A stretch of 64,000 nucleotides of DNA from Ailurus styani (lineage: Eukaryota; Chordata; Mammalia; Carnivora; Ailuridae): the NCBI GenBank assembly GCA_002007465.1, contig LNAC01000018.1, forward strand, positions 2,741,800 to 2,805,799, given 5' to 3'. Each line of letters starts with the position of its first letter. Within the stretch, counting starts at the first letter, position 1. This document shows positions 33,421 to 44,420 of this stretch, piece by piece. Under the pieces are notes generated by a model that was not told where the DNA came from, did not search any database, and was given only the letters and a program-made list of their open reading frames with translations. The position numbers and the translations under genes are program-made.

Positions 33421-35239
33421 TATGGCATAGCAGCAACATAACGGGACGGGGGTGAGCTCTGACGCGGGGCCTGGCACGGATCGTGCTCTCACGAATGTCA
33501 CCGCATGCCACCTCCCACTGAAGTAGATGCCAGTCTGTTTATGAAGGGGGACAATGGAGCTCCAAGGCAGGAAGCACTGCTGGGGGCTGAGGTCTCAGGG
33601 CTGGCTTGACCCCAGGTGCTGGATCTCCTGTGTCCCTCTTGCCCCACACCCCACAGCTGGTAGAACCTGTCCCTCCCCTGCCCAAAAGAGCACAGACACC
33701 TTGGTCTGCTCTGGATCAAAATAAGAACTCACTGGTTTTCAGCCCTCCAATCCCAGTCTTGGCCTCATCCCTAAATTCAAATGTCCTTTTCTTTTCTCAT
33801 GTAGAAGAGTCTCCTTTTCCAGGGTCCCGAGTTCAAAATCACCTCTGCTACCAGCTCATTGCTGAGAAGAAAATCACCGGATTCAACCAATTCACTGGCA
33901 GGTGAGGATAACGGGCAACAGCACAGGGACCGCACGTGCTTGAAGAGAGGGCGCTCGCCCAGCACGAGTGCCATCTCTGATCTCTCAGGGGGCCCGAGCG
34001 CTGGTGTGAGGGGCTCCGTCTGCGCCCGCACGTCATTGACCGGTGGCTCCTGGGGGCCGGGAACTCTCCTCTGCACTGCAGCTGTCCCCCCAGGTCTGTG
34101 AACTTCATCTTCCGTCAAATAAAGAGAAAAGGAGCGGCCTCACAGGGAGGCTGAGTGTTGGTCACGATTATCAATGACGGAATCATGGCAGTACTTATCA
34201 TACTTCTTTTCTAAGGGGATTTTTATAACACCTAACGTATGTTTAATGCTAAGAACGGCAGACACTAGACCAGCTCTCCTGACAGGGGCACACCTTGTGG
34301 GTAGAAGGGTAATAGACAAGTAGGGAGAATTAGGGACCCTGTCAATTCTCCAGTAAGGACCCTGTATTAAGGACCCTCAACCCTCATCGAGCAGCCCCTC
34401 CCCTGGCCTCAGGCCTCCAGCCCCGACTTGGTCCCTCATTTAAACCAAGACCGAGCAGACTTCCCCGGGTTCAGAACTCTGTGTAACTAAAACACAAAAT
34501 AGAAAAGAGGCATCCCAACTGTTGCACTCGTGCACAGCCCACAGACAAGACGGCAGTGCCCTCAGACAGCATTTCAAATACAGTTTATTAGTGTGTGATA
34601 TGAAAAGGGTATTTTTATTGCATGATATAATGCAATGGGACCTTGGGCGCTCTGTGGAAAGACCTCACACTCAGAAGTGTAATGAACCCGTAGTCCCAAA
34701 AACATTATACTGTACATTAACCTATCATTAATGGCACATTAGGGCTAGGGGCATTGCACGCTTGCTGGTCAGGGCTCCATCAGGACAGTGGTGAGAAAAC
34801 CACACAGTCTTCCCAGGCTTAAAACAAATAGAGAAAATAAATATTCCTGATGTCTACAGGCAGCTTTAAAGGAACTTCAATCCCAGCTCTGCCTTGTAAT
34901 TTCCAAGCCTGCTTTTCTAAGAGAGGAAGATCCACAACTAAACAAAAGAAGAGAACGGCCCCCTTGCAGTTTACCCCCAGCCATTGGCGATGCAACCTCC
35001 GTGCTGGCTCGGCAAGGGTGCAATCAGACGGGCCCTTTTGTTAGCATAAAAGCTGCCCAAAGGACAGCTTGGATCCTGGATCCTTGGGCCAGGATCCCAG
35101 ACCAGAGGCAGAAGGGGCCGTGGAGGTGGTATGTCTACCTCCCTTGCTTTCTAGATGGGGCAGTCAAGCCTCAAACACACGGCGAAGGAAGAGACAACCT
35201 ACCCAACAGAAAGAGGGGCAAAGTATGTGAAAAATACCA
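33421..35239. other. Intronic stretch, nothing firm
   Basis: A weak reverse MIR-like piece lies near 33480-33620. 34,560-34,740 is AT-rich with a small inverted repeat (ATTGCAT / ATGCAAT, 34618-34636 approximately) and CCTATCATTAATGGC. There is no exon. Confidence 0.35.
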
Positions 35240-35740
35240 CAAGCGGCCATTAAATGAAAGGAAAAAGTGTTCAACTTCTTACTTGGTAAAACAATGCAAA
35301 TTAAAATGACTATCCCTGATCAGACTGGCAATGATTCGCTTCTGGTAATTCAGCATCAGAAGAGGCGAGAGGGAGCTGACATTCCCATATCTGGTACACA
35401 AAGATGTGTACAGAGATGGTTGCCACCTTAACAGCAAAGATCTGGAAATGGTCCAGGAGTTCTATGACAGGGTCCTGGTTAAATATTATACGGCACATTT
35501 ATATTAGGGATTACCATGTGGCCATTAAAAAGAATGAGGTAGACTTTTGTAGGATATGGAAAGATTCTAAAGATACAGAAAGTGAAAACGCAAGGTGCGG
35601 AACAGTAACAACAGAAACTACTGTGAACTGTGTTTAACTCTGGAGAGCGGGGCTGGGGGGGGCGTGGGAGGGGTTGGGAGAACACGAACTTCTTACACAT
35701 ATCATCCAGTGCTACTGGAAGTTATAACCATGACTTAAAA
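35240..35740 (+). repeat. Old L1 LINE 3' fragment, plus strand
   Basis: GAGTTCTATGACAGGGTCC, ATGTGGCCATTAAAAAGAATGAGGTAG, GGATATGGAAAGATTC, CAAGGTGCGGAACAGT match the 3' part of old L1ME-like elements. Confidence 0.6.
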
Positions 35741-36474
35741 ACTAGTTTCAGAAAAGAAATGACAAGGGTAGGAGCAAACATCTTCAGGAACATCTTATTT
35801 TCCAACTCCTACACTATCGGCTTTATGTGCTTCACCTTGTCTGGATTTTCACAAAAACAGAAACAGTAAGTCAGTCACTATGACCCTCCACTTCCATGAA
35901 GTGGAGACTGAAGTCTCAAGGGGTGAAATACTTTGTTCAAGGTGACCCTCTTTTCATCTACCTTCAATAACGAAACAGAGTATTTGTAAAATAGAGAAAT
36001 TCTGCCCAAACTCCGACGCGGCCCTCAGCCACCTTCCTGAGCTGGGACAGTTTGCCTAACACAGCGGTGATCCAGGACATGGGGAAGAAGGCAAGGAGAA
36101 GAGGCTGCTCACTTTGGCAGAGATCCAGTCAAATTTCTGGAAATATCTCATCCCCATACCATAAAAGGGGGTGGACAGGGACCCTAGGGCTACCCAGCGA
36201 CCGAGTAAATATGCTTGGCAGCCAGGGCTCAAACACACGAAGGGAAGTATTTCCCTAATTAAACATGAATCAACTTCAAAGGAAACCCGGGCTGCTGTTC
36301 CACGGAGAGGCAGCAGCCTCAGACCAGCAGAGTTGCAAGGTGACAGTTGGGGCCCGGAAGTCTCTGGGCAGCCCCAAAACTTAGGACTGTCTGTGTCAAG
36401 TCTCCCCATTGTTGCAGAAAGTTTGCTCTGTTTTCTCACTCCTCTGTCCTTCCCAATAACAGTCTTGTGATTTT

Positions 36475-36960
36475 CGGATAGCCGACTTTGCAGCGATATT
36501 TTAAAAGGCTAGATTTTATTTGTCCTGGGGTCTGCCAGCACACGCTGTAATTAAAATGTTGATTAGTAAACAGTTTAAATATATGACAGACAATGCAGTT
36601 AAAGCCTACAGTTAGGTCAATATGTGATTTAGATTTGCCATTTAAAAAATCTCATTTAAATTTTGCATACATTAATCACTACCATACTTCAAGGTTCTGA
36701 TATCCACCTGACTACAATATTAAAATAAAACTTGCTGCCCCAGGGAAATCCTACTTATTCTTAATTGTTTCGAGGCTTTGATGGGCTTTTAATCTAAGAT
36801 TAATTTATGCAATTTTAAATAACTCTTCTTATGATTAATAAGCTTGAAAATTAAAAGGAGTCTAAAGCAATTATAATGAGCATTTGGTCATAACCTCATT
36901 AGAAGAAGGAGTGAAGGATACAGCTCTGGAATTCTTACAAGACTACAATTTAAGGTTACT
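36475..36960. promoter_or_regulatory. AT-rich candidate conserved non-coding element
   Basis: About 490 repeat-free bases in the MAP2K5 last intron. Dense in homeodomain, forkhead and octamer-like cores: CTGTAATTAAAATG, GATTAGTAAACAG, TATGACAGACAATG, CATACATTAATCAC, AAGATTAATTTATGC, TTATGATTAATAAGC, GAAAATTAAAAGG, CAATTATAATGAGC. TGATTAAT is a classical PBX-HOX core. The flanks are ordinary intron. Enhancer role inferred. Confidence 0.55.
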
Positions 36961-37544
36961 TTTAGAGAAGTCAAACATAGTTCCTGAAATTGCAAAGGCA
37001 GGTTAGCAAAGGTCAGTGTTAAAATGACGGCTAGCTAGATTAGCATACTAATGATTTTCCCTGATGGTGACAGAAAGGACATTGAAAAGAAGCTGCAGAA
37101 AGAGAGACAAATGACATGCTGCCAAGAAGCTATAGACTCTGAACTCCCGTTTTCTCTTCTGGCTGGAGACCTTCATGGAATTTCAGAAAGAGCCAGAGGG
37201 TTAGGACATCCCTGTTCTGAAGTTGGTTCCAGCTAGTCTGGTCCATGTGGAGCAGGCAGAGACCAGCACTGGGTGGCCCACCTGCCTGCAGACGGGTGGC
37301 CTCACCGAGCCCCTGTGCAGCTTAGGAACCACCAACAGCTTCGTGCAGCCTCGGCCTTCGGCGGTGGGCAAAGCCCTTCTAGATCAGACCCACCCCACCC
37401 AGCTAACTTCACTCCCTTCATTCCCAAGGGTCTTCTTTGCTTTGACCCACAGGCAAAGGGTTCCTCACTGTCCTGTGTTTCCTCTGCTCTCAGCTTGTGC
37501 TGTTCCTTCTTCCAGAAATCTTTCCCTCTTATTATTAGCAGTGA

Positions 37545-37720
37545 CGGCGATGATAATGTCCACCATTTATTGAGTGCTCATTTTATGCCAGACACTGAGC
37601 CGGGCATGCAATATACTTTTATCTCACTTAAATCTCCCGCTTTGTGGGACTCTGTTTCTACAAATTAGGAACGTGAGGCTGAGAGAGGGGCCATGTCTGA
37701 TGTCGAGTAGCTAGCAAAGG
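37545..37720 (-). repeat. MIR SINE fragment
   Basis: Reverse MIR: CACCATTTATTGAGTGCTC, TTTTATGCCAGACACTGAGCC, TTTATCTCACTTAAATC, GAACGTGAGGCTGAGAG. Confidence 0.6.
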
Positions 37721-37794
37721 AGGGGTGGATGGATGGAAGGGGCTGGTTTTTGGCTGAGCCACCACTTCTAACTCTCGTACTGAGACAAATTCCA

Positions 37795-38010
37795 AGGATC
37801 CTCCAGGTCCTGCTGAAGCTGCGCTGCTTTAGCTGTCCTCCCCTGAGCTCTCACACCAGGCAAGTCAGCCGCACACAGCCCTTCCTGCCCTCTCTTGAAT
37901 GTGTCCTGTGAGGGTGTCTCATGGGCTCCTCCATGACACAATTGTTTCTTATATTCTTTTTGAACCCATCACAGCACCTCAGAGACACAGACAACAAATA
38001 CTTGTTGATT
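37795..38010 (+). repeat. L2 LINE fragment
   Basis: CTCACACCAGGCAAG, CCCTTCCTGCCCTCTC, CTTATATTCTTTTTGAACCC, GACAACAAATACTTGTTGATTT resemble L2 3' sequence. Diverged. Confidence 0.45.
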
Positions 38011-38329
38011 TAACTGTTTCACAATAATTCCCTCCAACAAGATGCTCATTACATCTTACTGATAACAGAGGACAAAAAATTAAGCTTTCTAATGATTGGG
38101 GAGGAAAACTCACAGATGTCCGTCTACCCGCCAAGAAATTACCAGTTCACTGGACACTTGCTGTGAACAGCCAACACATATTTACTCCATTCTACTCACA
38201 GTTAGCTCCACTAAACACATTTGTCTTCCAAGAAGCTACTAGTTGGAAATGCCCAGAACGCTAGATAGGTGAAAAAAAATCATGACCCAAAGAGGCTGAG
38301 TGATTCAGTGCTCCACATGTGTCTAGCAC

Positions 38330-38545
38330 TTTATAGTTCATAAGCACACTTTCGCAAAGCTCTCATCTTGTTTAAATAAAAACCACAATACTTTAAGATT
38401 GGCATCGCCACCCCCATTTTACAGATGAGGAAGCTGAGGCTCAGAGAAGCCACATAACTGATGACTCCCCAGTTACTTAGAGGAAGAGGCTGTCCTTGAA
38501 ATCATAGCTTCTGACACCCAACGCTCTTTCCAGTTTACCATGTTG
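38330..38545 (-). repeat. MIR SINE fragment
   Basis: Reverse MIR core CCCCATTTTACAGATGAGG, AAGCTGAGGCTCAGAGAAGCC, with ACGCTCTTTCCAGTTTACCATG at the head end. Confidence 0.7.
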
Positions 38546-38919
38546 CTTCTTGTCCGCTTTCACGACTGACTCGTTTTCAAGATCTTGAGCCCATCTTCAG
38601 CTTCTCCGGACTTCACATACAGAGGACACAGTATGTCTACCCACTGTCTGGCCACAAACCTTTCCATCTTTCCAATGCTACCAGAACGGTTATGGACATG
38701 AGCAAGGTCATGGCTCCCTGCTCATGTTCCTGCTGCTCTGCTGCCATGTATGTCGGGCAGACACTTGCGGGCTGTCTTCTCAGCCTCCGGTTCCCTTCTG
38801 CCTTCCTGTCAGATCCCGATCTCTGCCCGGCTTCCTATTCTGTGTGACCTAACTACTTTGTTCACAAGTCTCCTAAGGCACTCACCAGTTTAGCTTCTCT
38901 TTCCTTTAGTTCTTACCCC

Positions 38920-40040
38920 CAACTGGTTTTATTGAGCTATAGCTGACGTACAGCAATGTGTAAGTTTTAGGTGTACAATGATTTCATTTATACAATATTG
39001 TGAAATGATTACCATCATAAGGCAACATCCATCATCTTTTTAAAAAAATATCCATCATCTTACATAAATAAAAAGGAATAAAAGAAAAAAATGTTTTTTC
39101 CCTTGGGATGAGAACCCATAGTGTTTACCATCTTAACTTTCAAATGTACCATACAGTGGTGTTAACTATAGCTATCATGTTGTATTTTTTATTCCTAGTC
39201 CTTATGTATCTTTTTGTTCCTTTTGTACACACACTTATTTATCTCACACCTTTTGACCACTCTCATCTAATCCCCCCTACTGAATCTGGTTTCTATGAGT
39301 CTGTTTTTTTTTTAGGATTCCACATATAAGTGAGATCATAGAGTATCTGCATTTCTGTCAGATCTATTTCACTTAGTATAGTCCCCTCAAGGTCCATGCA
39401 TGTTGTTGCTAATGGCAGGATTTCCTTCTTTTTAAGACTGGATGACATTCCATTGTACATATATACTATGTCTTCTTTATCCATTCGTCAGTCAATGACA
39501 CCTAGGCTGTTTCCGGACTTGGCTACGTAGATAATGCCGTAAACATGGGGTTACGGATCTCTCTGACATAGTGTTTTCATTTCCTTTGGATATATTCTCA
39601 GAAGCAGAATTGCTGGATCACATAGTTTATTTTTAATTTTCTAAGGAACCTCCATACTGTCTTCCGCAGTGGCTGCACCAGTTTGCATTCCCACCAACAG
39701 CGCAAGAAGGTTCCCCTTTCTCCGCATCCTTGCCAACTTGTCATCTCTTACCATTTTGGTGAGAGCCATTCTGATAGGTGAGAGGTGACAGCCCATTGTG
39801 GTTTTGATTTGCATTTCCCTGAGGGTCAGTGATGTTGAGCATCTTTTCATGCACCTGTTGGCCATTCGTACATCTTCTCTGAAAAAAATGTCTATTCAGG
39901 TCCTTTGTCCATTTTAACTGGATTATTTGGTTCTTGCTGTTGAATTGTAGGAGTTCTCTATATATTTTGGATGTTCCCTCCCAATCAGATATATGGTTTG
40001 CAAATATTTTTCCCATTCTGAAGGTTGTCTTTCATTGAGC
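38920..40040 (-). repeat. Old L1 LINE 3' fragment, minus strand
   Basis: Reverse L1 3' UTR and ORF2 end: GGTTTTATTGAGCTATAGC, TAGGTGTACAATGATTTC, CATTGTACATATATACTATG, GAATTGCTGGATCACATAG, CACCAACAGCGCAAGAAGG, CCATTGTGGTTTTGATTTGC, GAGCATCTTTTCATGCACC. Decayed, with no functional frame. Closely related to the one at 5640-7175. Confidence 0.88.
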
Positions 40041-40502
40041 TCTTTTTGACCATCTATAAACAGATTACTGAACCGCTTCTTGGTGTCTTGCATGAGGCCA
40101 GCTATACCCTGGTTATATAAATACCTCACTTTCACACAGTGCTGTAAGGTCCTCTGATCAGCCTGTGTTCCCTGCAGTGGTGGGACTCCAGTGGCTGGTC
40201 TGGGAACTGCTTGCTACTGGGGTGCTACAAGATAAGGAGCTATGCCACCAGGTCAATCAGCACCCAGCTTCCTTCACTGACCAAGTTTTCCTACAGTTGA
40301 ACGTCAGCTGGATTAAACAAAAGCTTTGAGTCATGCTTGATTCATATTCTGGTACAAACACCTTATCTTGTGTTTGAGAAACAGTTCCGATGCTACTACT
40401 AGTTCACGGTCCATATTTGAGTAGCACTAAATACAGCATCTAGCAATATATTCTGCACATAGAATGGGCTCAGTAAATTTGCTGAGTTAAAAGAAATTTC
40501 TC

Positions 40503-40721
40503 GGGCGCCTGGATGGCTCAGTGGGTTAAAGCCTCTGCCTTCGGCTCAGGTCATGATCTCAGGGTCCTGGGATCGAGGCCTGCATCGGGCTCCCTGCTCA
40601 GCGGGGAGCCTGCTTCCTCCTCTCTCTGCCTGCTTCTCTGCCTATTTGTGATCTCTCTCTCTCTCTCTCTCTCTCTGTCAAACAAATAAATAAAATCTTT
40701 TAAAAAAATAAAAATAAAAAT
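40503..40721 (+). repeat. Young SINEC, plus strand
   Basis: GGGCGCCTGGATGGCTCAG, CTTCGGCTCAGGTCATG, a (TC)n run, CAAACAAATAAATAAAATC tail. AAAAGAAATTTCTC is duplicated at 40489-40502 and 40722-40735. Confidence 0.95.
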
Positions 40722-41209
40722 AAAAGAAATTTCTCCCAAACGCAAGGAACAGTATGTATCTCTTGGAAGTTGCTGATTTCTGTAACCATGATGGTGGAAC
40801 TGGGGATAAGAAAAGGTGTGAGGCTCTCAGTTTTGGCAACAGGCTGACAGAATCAGAAAACAATGATAACTCACAAATTCTCACAGCTCCGTCTCAGATA
40901 CAGAGCAAGTACAAACGCCTGGTTAGTATGTTCTCTCTCCCTGGTTGGTCTGCTTGCACTGAGGTCCGGGCTTCCGTGGGCAGCCACTGGTTCCTTGCCT
41001 CAACTATGGCCAGGCAGCTGCAGGACGAGGCCAAGGAGGAAGGGACCAGAAGGAGTGAGTGGAGCAGTCACCCCAGAGGGGCATTTGGGCTTCACAAGCA
41101 CACTGCTGAAGTCCTACATGTTTCTTTCAGGCTATTTGTGCTTAGTTTTCTTTTCAACTGCAAGAAATAGTTTGACTTCACTGAAATTCTCACAACCGGT
41201 CTCCCCTGC

Positions 41210-41395
41210 TCACTGTGAAACAGCTTTGTTTAAGGCAGAACGGTCCTGTGTCTGTCCTGGCTGTGTGGCTCCAGGCAAGTCAATTAACCTTTCTAAGCCC
41301 CGGTTTAACACATCGGTTAAATGGGAGTAAGAATAACCCTGCTAGTGTTTGTGTGAAGGTCAAATGAGTAATTTATATGAAAGAACTCTGTAAAC
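41210..41395 (+). repeat. MIR SINE
   Basis: Forward MIR: GGCTGTGTGGCTCCAGGCAAG, TCAATTAACCTTTCTAAGCCCC, GGTTAAATGGGAGTAAGAAT, GTCAAATGAGTAATTTATATG. Confidence 0.75.
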
Positions 41396-41779
41396 TCATG
41401 TGTTTAAAAAATGTTATTTGTTTAGATTAATTTCTCTCTCGACAATAAATGTCTTTTTTTAAATGTTAAGGAGCAGAAGCCTTTCTGAATTTATCTGTAG
41501 CTCCAAGATGCAAGCAGTCCTCCTTCAACTGTTTTCAGGTAAGTTCAGAGAAAATAAGTTGTAGTATGGATTCTGGCTAGTGTGGATCTTAGAGGGTCTG
41601 CTGCTACTTTTCCTTATGATCCGAGCTGTGTTCCACGTTGTATGCAGAAGGTAATACACACACATAAATAAATGTTCTGCAAGGCCTGCCTTACTTGTCA
41701 CGGGTTCACAAAACCTCCCCAGAAAACCCTGGCTGGAAGAAATCTTGCCTTCCGCAGAAAACATTTTCCCTGTTAAATT

Positions 41780-41960
41780 CATTACCATTTAGTGGGCATT
41801 CTACTTGGGGCTAGATGCTAGGGACGCTCAGGTAAATAAGACATGGTGTTGTCCTCCAGAAATTCCTAGTCTTGTTTATGGACTGATACCGGTTAGGTAA
41901 ACAAGGTACTGCCACAAGGGGAGAAAAGGGCACTGACAGAGGGACCTGCCAGGAGGAAGG
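41780..41960 (-). repeat. L2 LINE fragment
   Basis: Reverse L2: CATTTAGTGGGCATTCTAC, GGGGCTAGATGCTAGGGAC, GTAAATAAGACATGG, CTCCAGAAATTCCTAGTC. Confidence 0.55.
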
Positions 41961-42114
41961 GTGCAGTAGGCCGGGAAGTCAGGAACCCTACGGAGGCAGG
42001 CCTGGGGAGCTTCCCAGAGGCTGTGCTGGCTGACCCTCATTTCCCATCGAAAGCTACCTCCAGTCCTCGGCAGGTTAGGGGGCGCTCTTACAATGACTGG
42101 AACTGCAGTAAGGA

Positions 42115-42660
42115 AACAGCACGAGCCGAGACACGACGGCGTGAGGACGCCTCCTGCATGTGGGCACCGTGAGAACACGAGAGCGTGGGGCGCGTGGGAA
42201 GGAGTCCTGCGAGGTGAAGGGGGGCAGGCGTAGGCAAGGGGGGGCCTTGGCCAGTCTCACTTTCTAACCGGCGCTCGGCTGTCTATATCCTCATCCTCCT
42301 GGCTGGACCATAGGCTGGCTGAGGTCAGGAATTGGGGTGCCACACGCTTCCTGGGCATCAGGCGGGAGGCTCCGACAATGAATCACACTAGTGATGCCCA
42401 AAGCGTGTTCTCTCCCATCTCCCAGGGGTAGAAAGGGCTCCTGAAACCTGTATCTGGACCAGACGTGCAACGGGTTATACTTCAGCCAGCCCTCTAGCTC
42501 GACCCTTCTGCCTTTCTTTGGTACCTAACCCACGTTCCGCGCGCTGCGCCGCGGCCTGCACAGGAGAGCGGGGCTATTTCCGCAGGCGGGGAGGACGGAT
42601 GGTGCGCCCGGCCACAGCCCTGCTGACCTCCCTGTCGGGGGGACGGGACACCTACTTTGG
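42115..42660. other. Intragenic CpG-rich segment
   Basis: Two CpG-dense patches (42,120-42,260 with ACGAGCCGAGACACGACGGCG and GGGGCGCGTGGG; 42,530-42,650 with CGCGCGCTGCGCCGCGG and GGTGCGCCCGGCC) in otherwise CpG-poor intron DNA. It sits just beside the AT-rich element at 42810. It could be an orphan CpG island. Confidence 0.5.
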
Positions 42661-42783
42661 GGAAAGAACTTTCCAGCCTGGGAGCTGATGCCTCGGGCCC
42701 TGCACACACCAGCGTTGCAGGGTTGCCGATTTTTGCCTTCCGAGAGTTAGAGCCAGAGTATTCCAGAGGCAAGGCTGTGGCTT

Positions 42784-42809
42784 AAAAAAAAAAAAAAAAA
42801 AAAAAAAAA
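42784..42809 (+). repeat. Poly(A) tract
   Basis: About 26 consecutive A with no SINE or LINE body attached and no obvious target-site duplication. Confidence 0.95.
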
Positions 42810-43600
42810 TCATGTTTAATTTAAAAATTAGAAACTGGAGCAGGCTGTGAGCACAGGGGTTGATTGAAACAAAATTTAAATTCCTGTCAAGCCCATTTAA
42901 ACACGGGGGCCCTTCATAGACAATTAGCTGCTCCCTGTGAATGCTGAATAAACTCAGGCCTGGTCACTGCGAGAAGACAGGCGCCAACTGTGAGGCGCTG
43001 GAAAAAAAATTAACTAAAATCAGGCTGTATGAAATATTTCGCCTTTCAGTATATCACAGGGGTTTGAAAGTGTAAACAAGACAAAAATCGATTCCTTGGT
43101 GCCCTCAAATCAATCCCCCAAAATGGTTAGGGCATCTGTTTCTGCTAAATTTTGTTTACATCGGCAGATTTGCCTTAATTGCAGTTGTTTATCTCTCATC
43201 GTCCCTGGGGCCCTAATCTCCCGATTACTAATACTTAACACTCATTTCACATCTAAAGCTACTTCTAATCCTCAACAGGTTTTGGGGGCTCTTAAAATTA
43301 TTGAAGCCACAGAGGCGGGAGACACAGCCTCTTTGTGAAAGGGACATTTTCTTATCTACTACCAGCTGGGCCCAATCATCACCAGGGATGGTGACAACAA
43401 AGGTGCTAAAAGGCTCTTCCACAATGACTGCTGCTCCACTGGGGATTCAGAGGATAAAAAAGAGCTTTGATGGAAAAATCTGAACAAGAGGCGAGAGCAG
43501 TCCAGCCAAATAAAGTTACTGTCATAATCAAATGCTGTCAATCACCATGAAAATCCAATTAAAAATGTTTCAGCACAGCCCTCTTAAGTGGAAAAATGTA
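42810..43600. promoter_or_regulatory. Long candidate conserved non-coding element with PBX-MEIS site
   Basis: About 790 repeat-free bases in the MAP2K5 last intron. Motif-like text throughout: CATGTTTAATTTAAAAATTAG, GGGTTGATTGAAAC, GACAATTAGCTGC, AGTGTAAACAAGAC, TTTTGTTTACATCGG, GCCTTAATTGCAG, CCCGATTACTAATAC, GACAACAAAGG. A perfect CTGTCAATCA (reverse TGATTGACAG, the PBX-MEIS composite site) is at 43535-43544. It looks like a developmental enhancer. Conservation not tested. Confidence 0.6.
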
Positions 43601-43739
43601 CCCTATTTATACAAATTTTTGTCAACTCCACACCAGTCCCACAATTAGAAAGTCCTGCTAGTAATTGAATCCCCTTCCGCCCCCCTCCCCCAAGTTTAAA
43701 AAGACACGCAGGCCATCCAGAAGCCTTCTGAGGGAAGAG

Positions 43740-44420
43740 AGACACACGTAGGCTATTGGTATACAATTAAGAGTTAATCGGGTTACATTTGAAAATTCCA
43801 TTTTTATTTGTACCAAGGGAACCTCTGCCCGAATAAACGAATGCTACCTAGCCTCCTACTTCAGAATCAGTGACCATTTACACTGAGAGAACAGAGAAAT
43901 GGTAAATCAGGATACTGGAAAGAAACTAGTCCATGCTCTAGCAAATGTCTCTCGGTAGACCAAGACCTAATGTTTAATTCTAATCTTGAAAATTAAATAG
44001 AGGACAGAAGGCCCAAATGTCTCTACTGCCTTTAGGCAGTCTCTAAATGACCAAGTGAACCTCAAATTATCTGCAGGCAGATCTGGGCCCCCAAATAACT
44101 GTGTATCTACCGACGGCCTTACAGAAACCACAAGACTACCGATCCCCAAAGGTCTCCCTCAAAACTGCTACAAATTAAAAAGCAAACAACCCATTAAACA
44201 AATCCAGCTGGTTTCAACTGTAAATAGGAGGCTTCTAATATTTTTCCAGCCCTTCAAATTCCTGGTTAGACTCATTAATTATTGATAAGAATTGCATCTA
44301 TTTATTGGAGTGTACTCCCAGGAAAACAAGTTTGCTGCCTTCAACGGCAAATTCCCAAATCACAGAGACTAGGCTTCAGATCTTTTCGTACTTCCCCCAC
44401 AAATGGCTAAATATCTTCTG
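43740..44420. promoter_or_regulatory. Candidate conserved non-coding element, second block
   Basis: Continues the repeat-free, AT-rich character after a short break: GTATACAATTAAGAG, TTAATCGGGTTACATTTG, CATTTTTATTTGTACC, TGTTTAATTCTAATC, GACTCATTAATTATTGATAAG, ATCTATTTATTGGAG. Weaker than the block before it. Confidence 0.42.
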
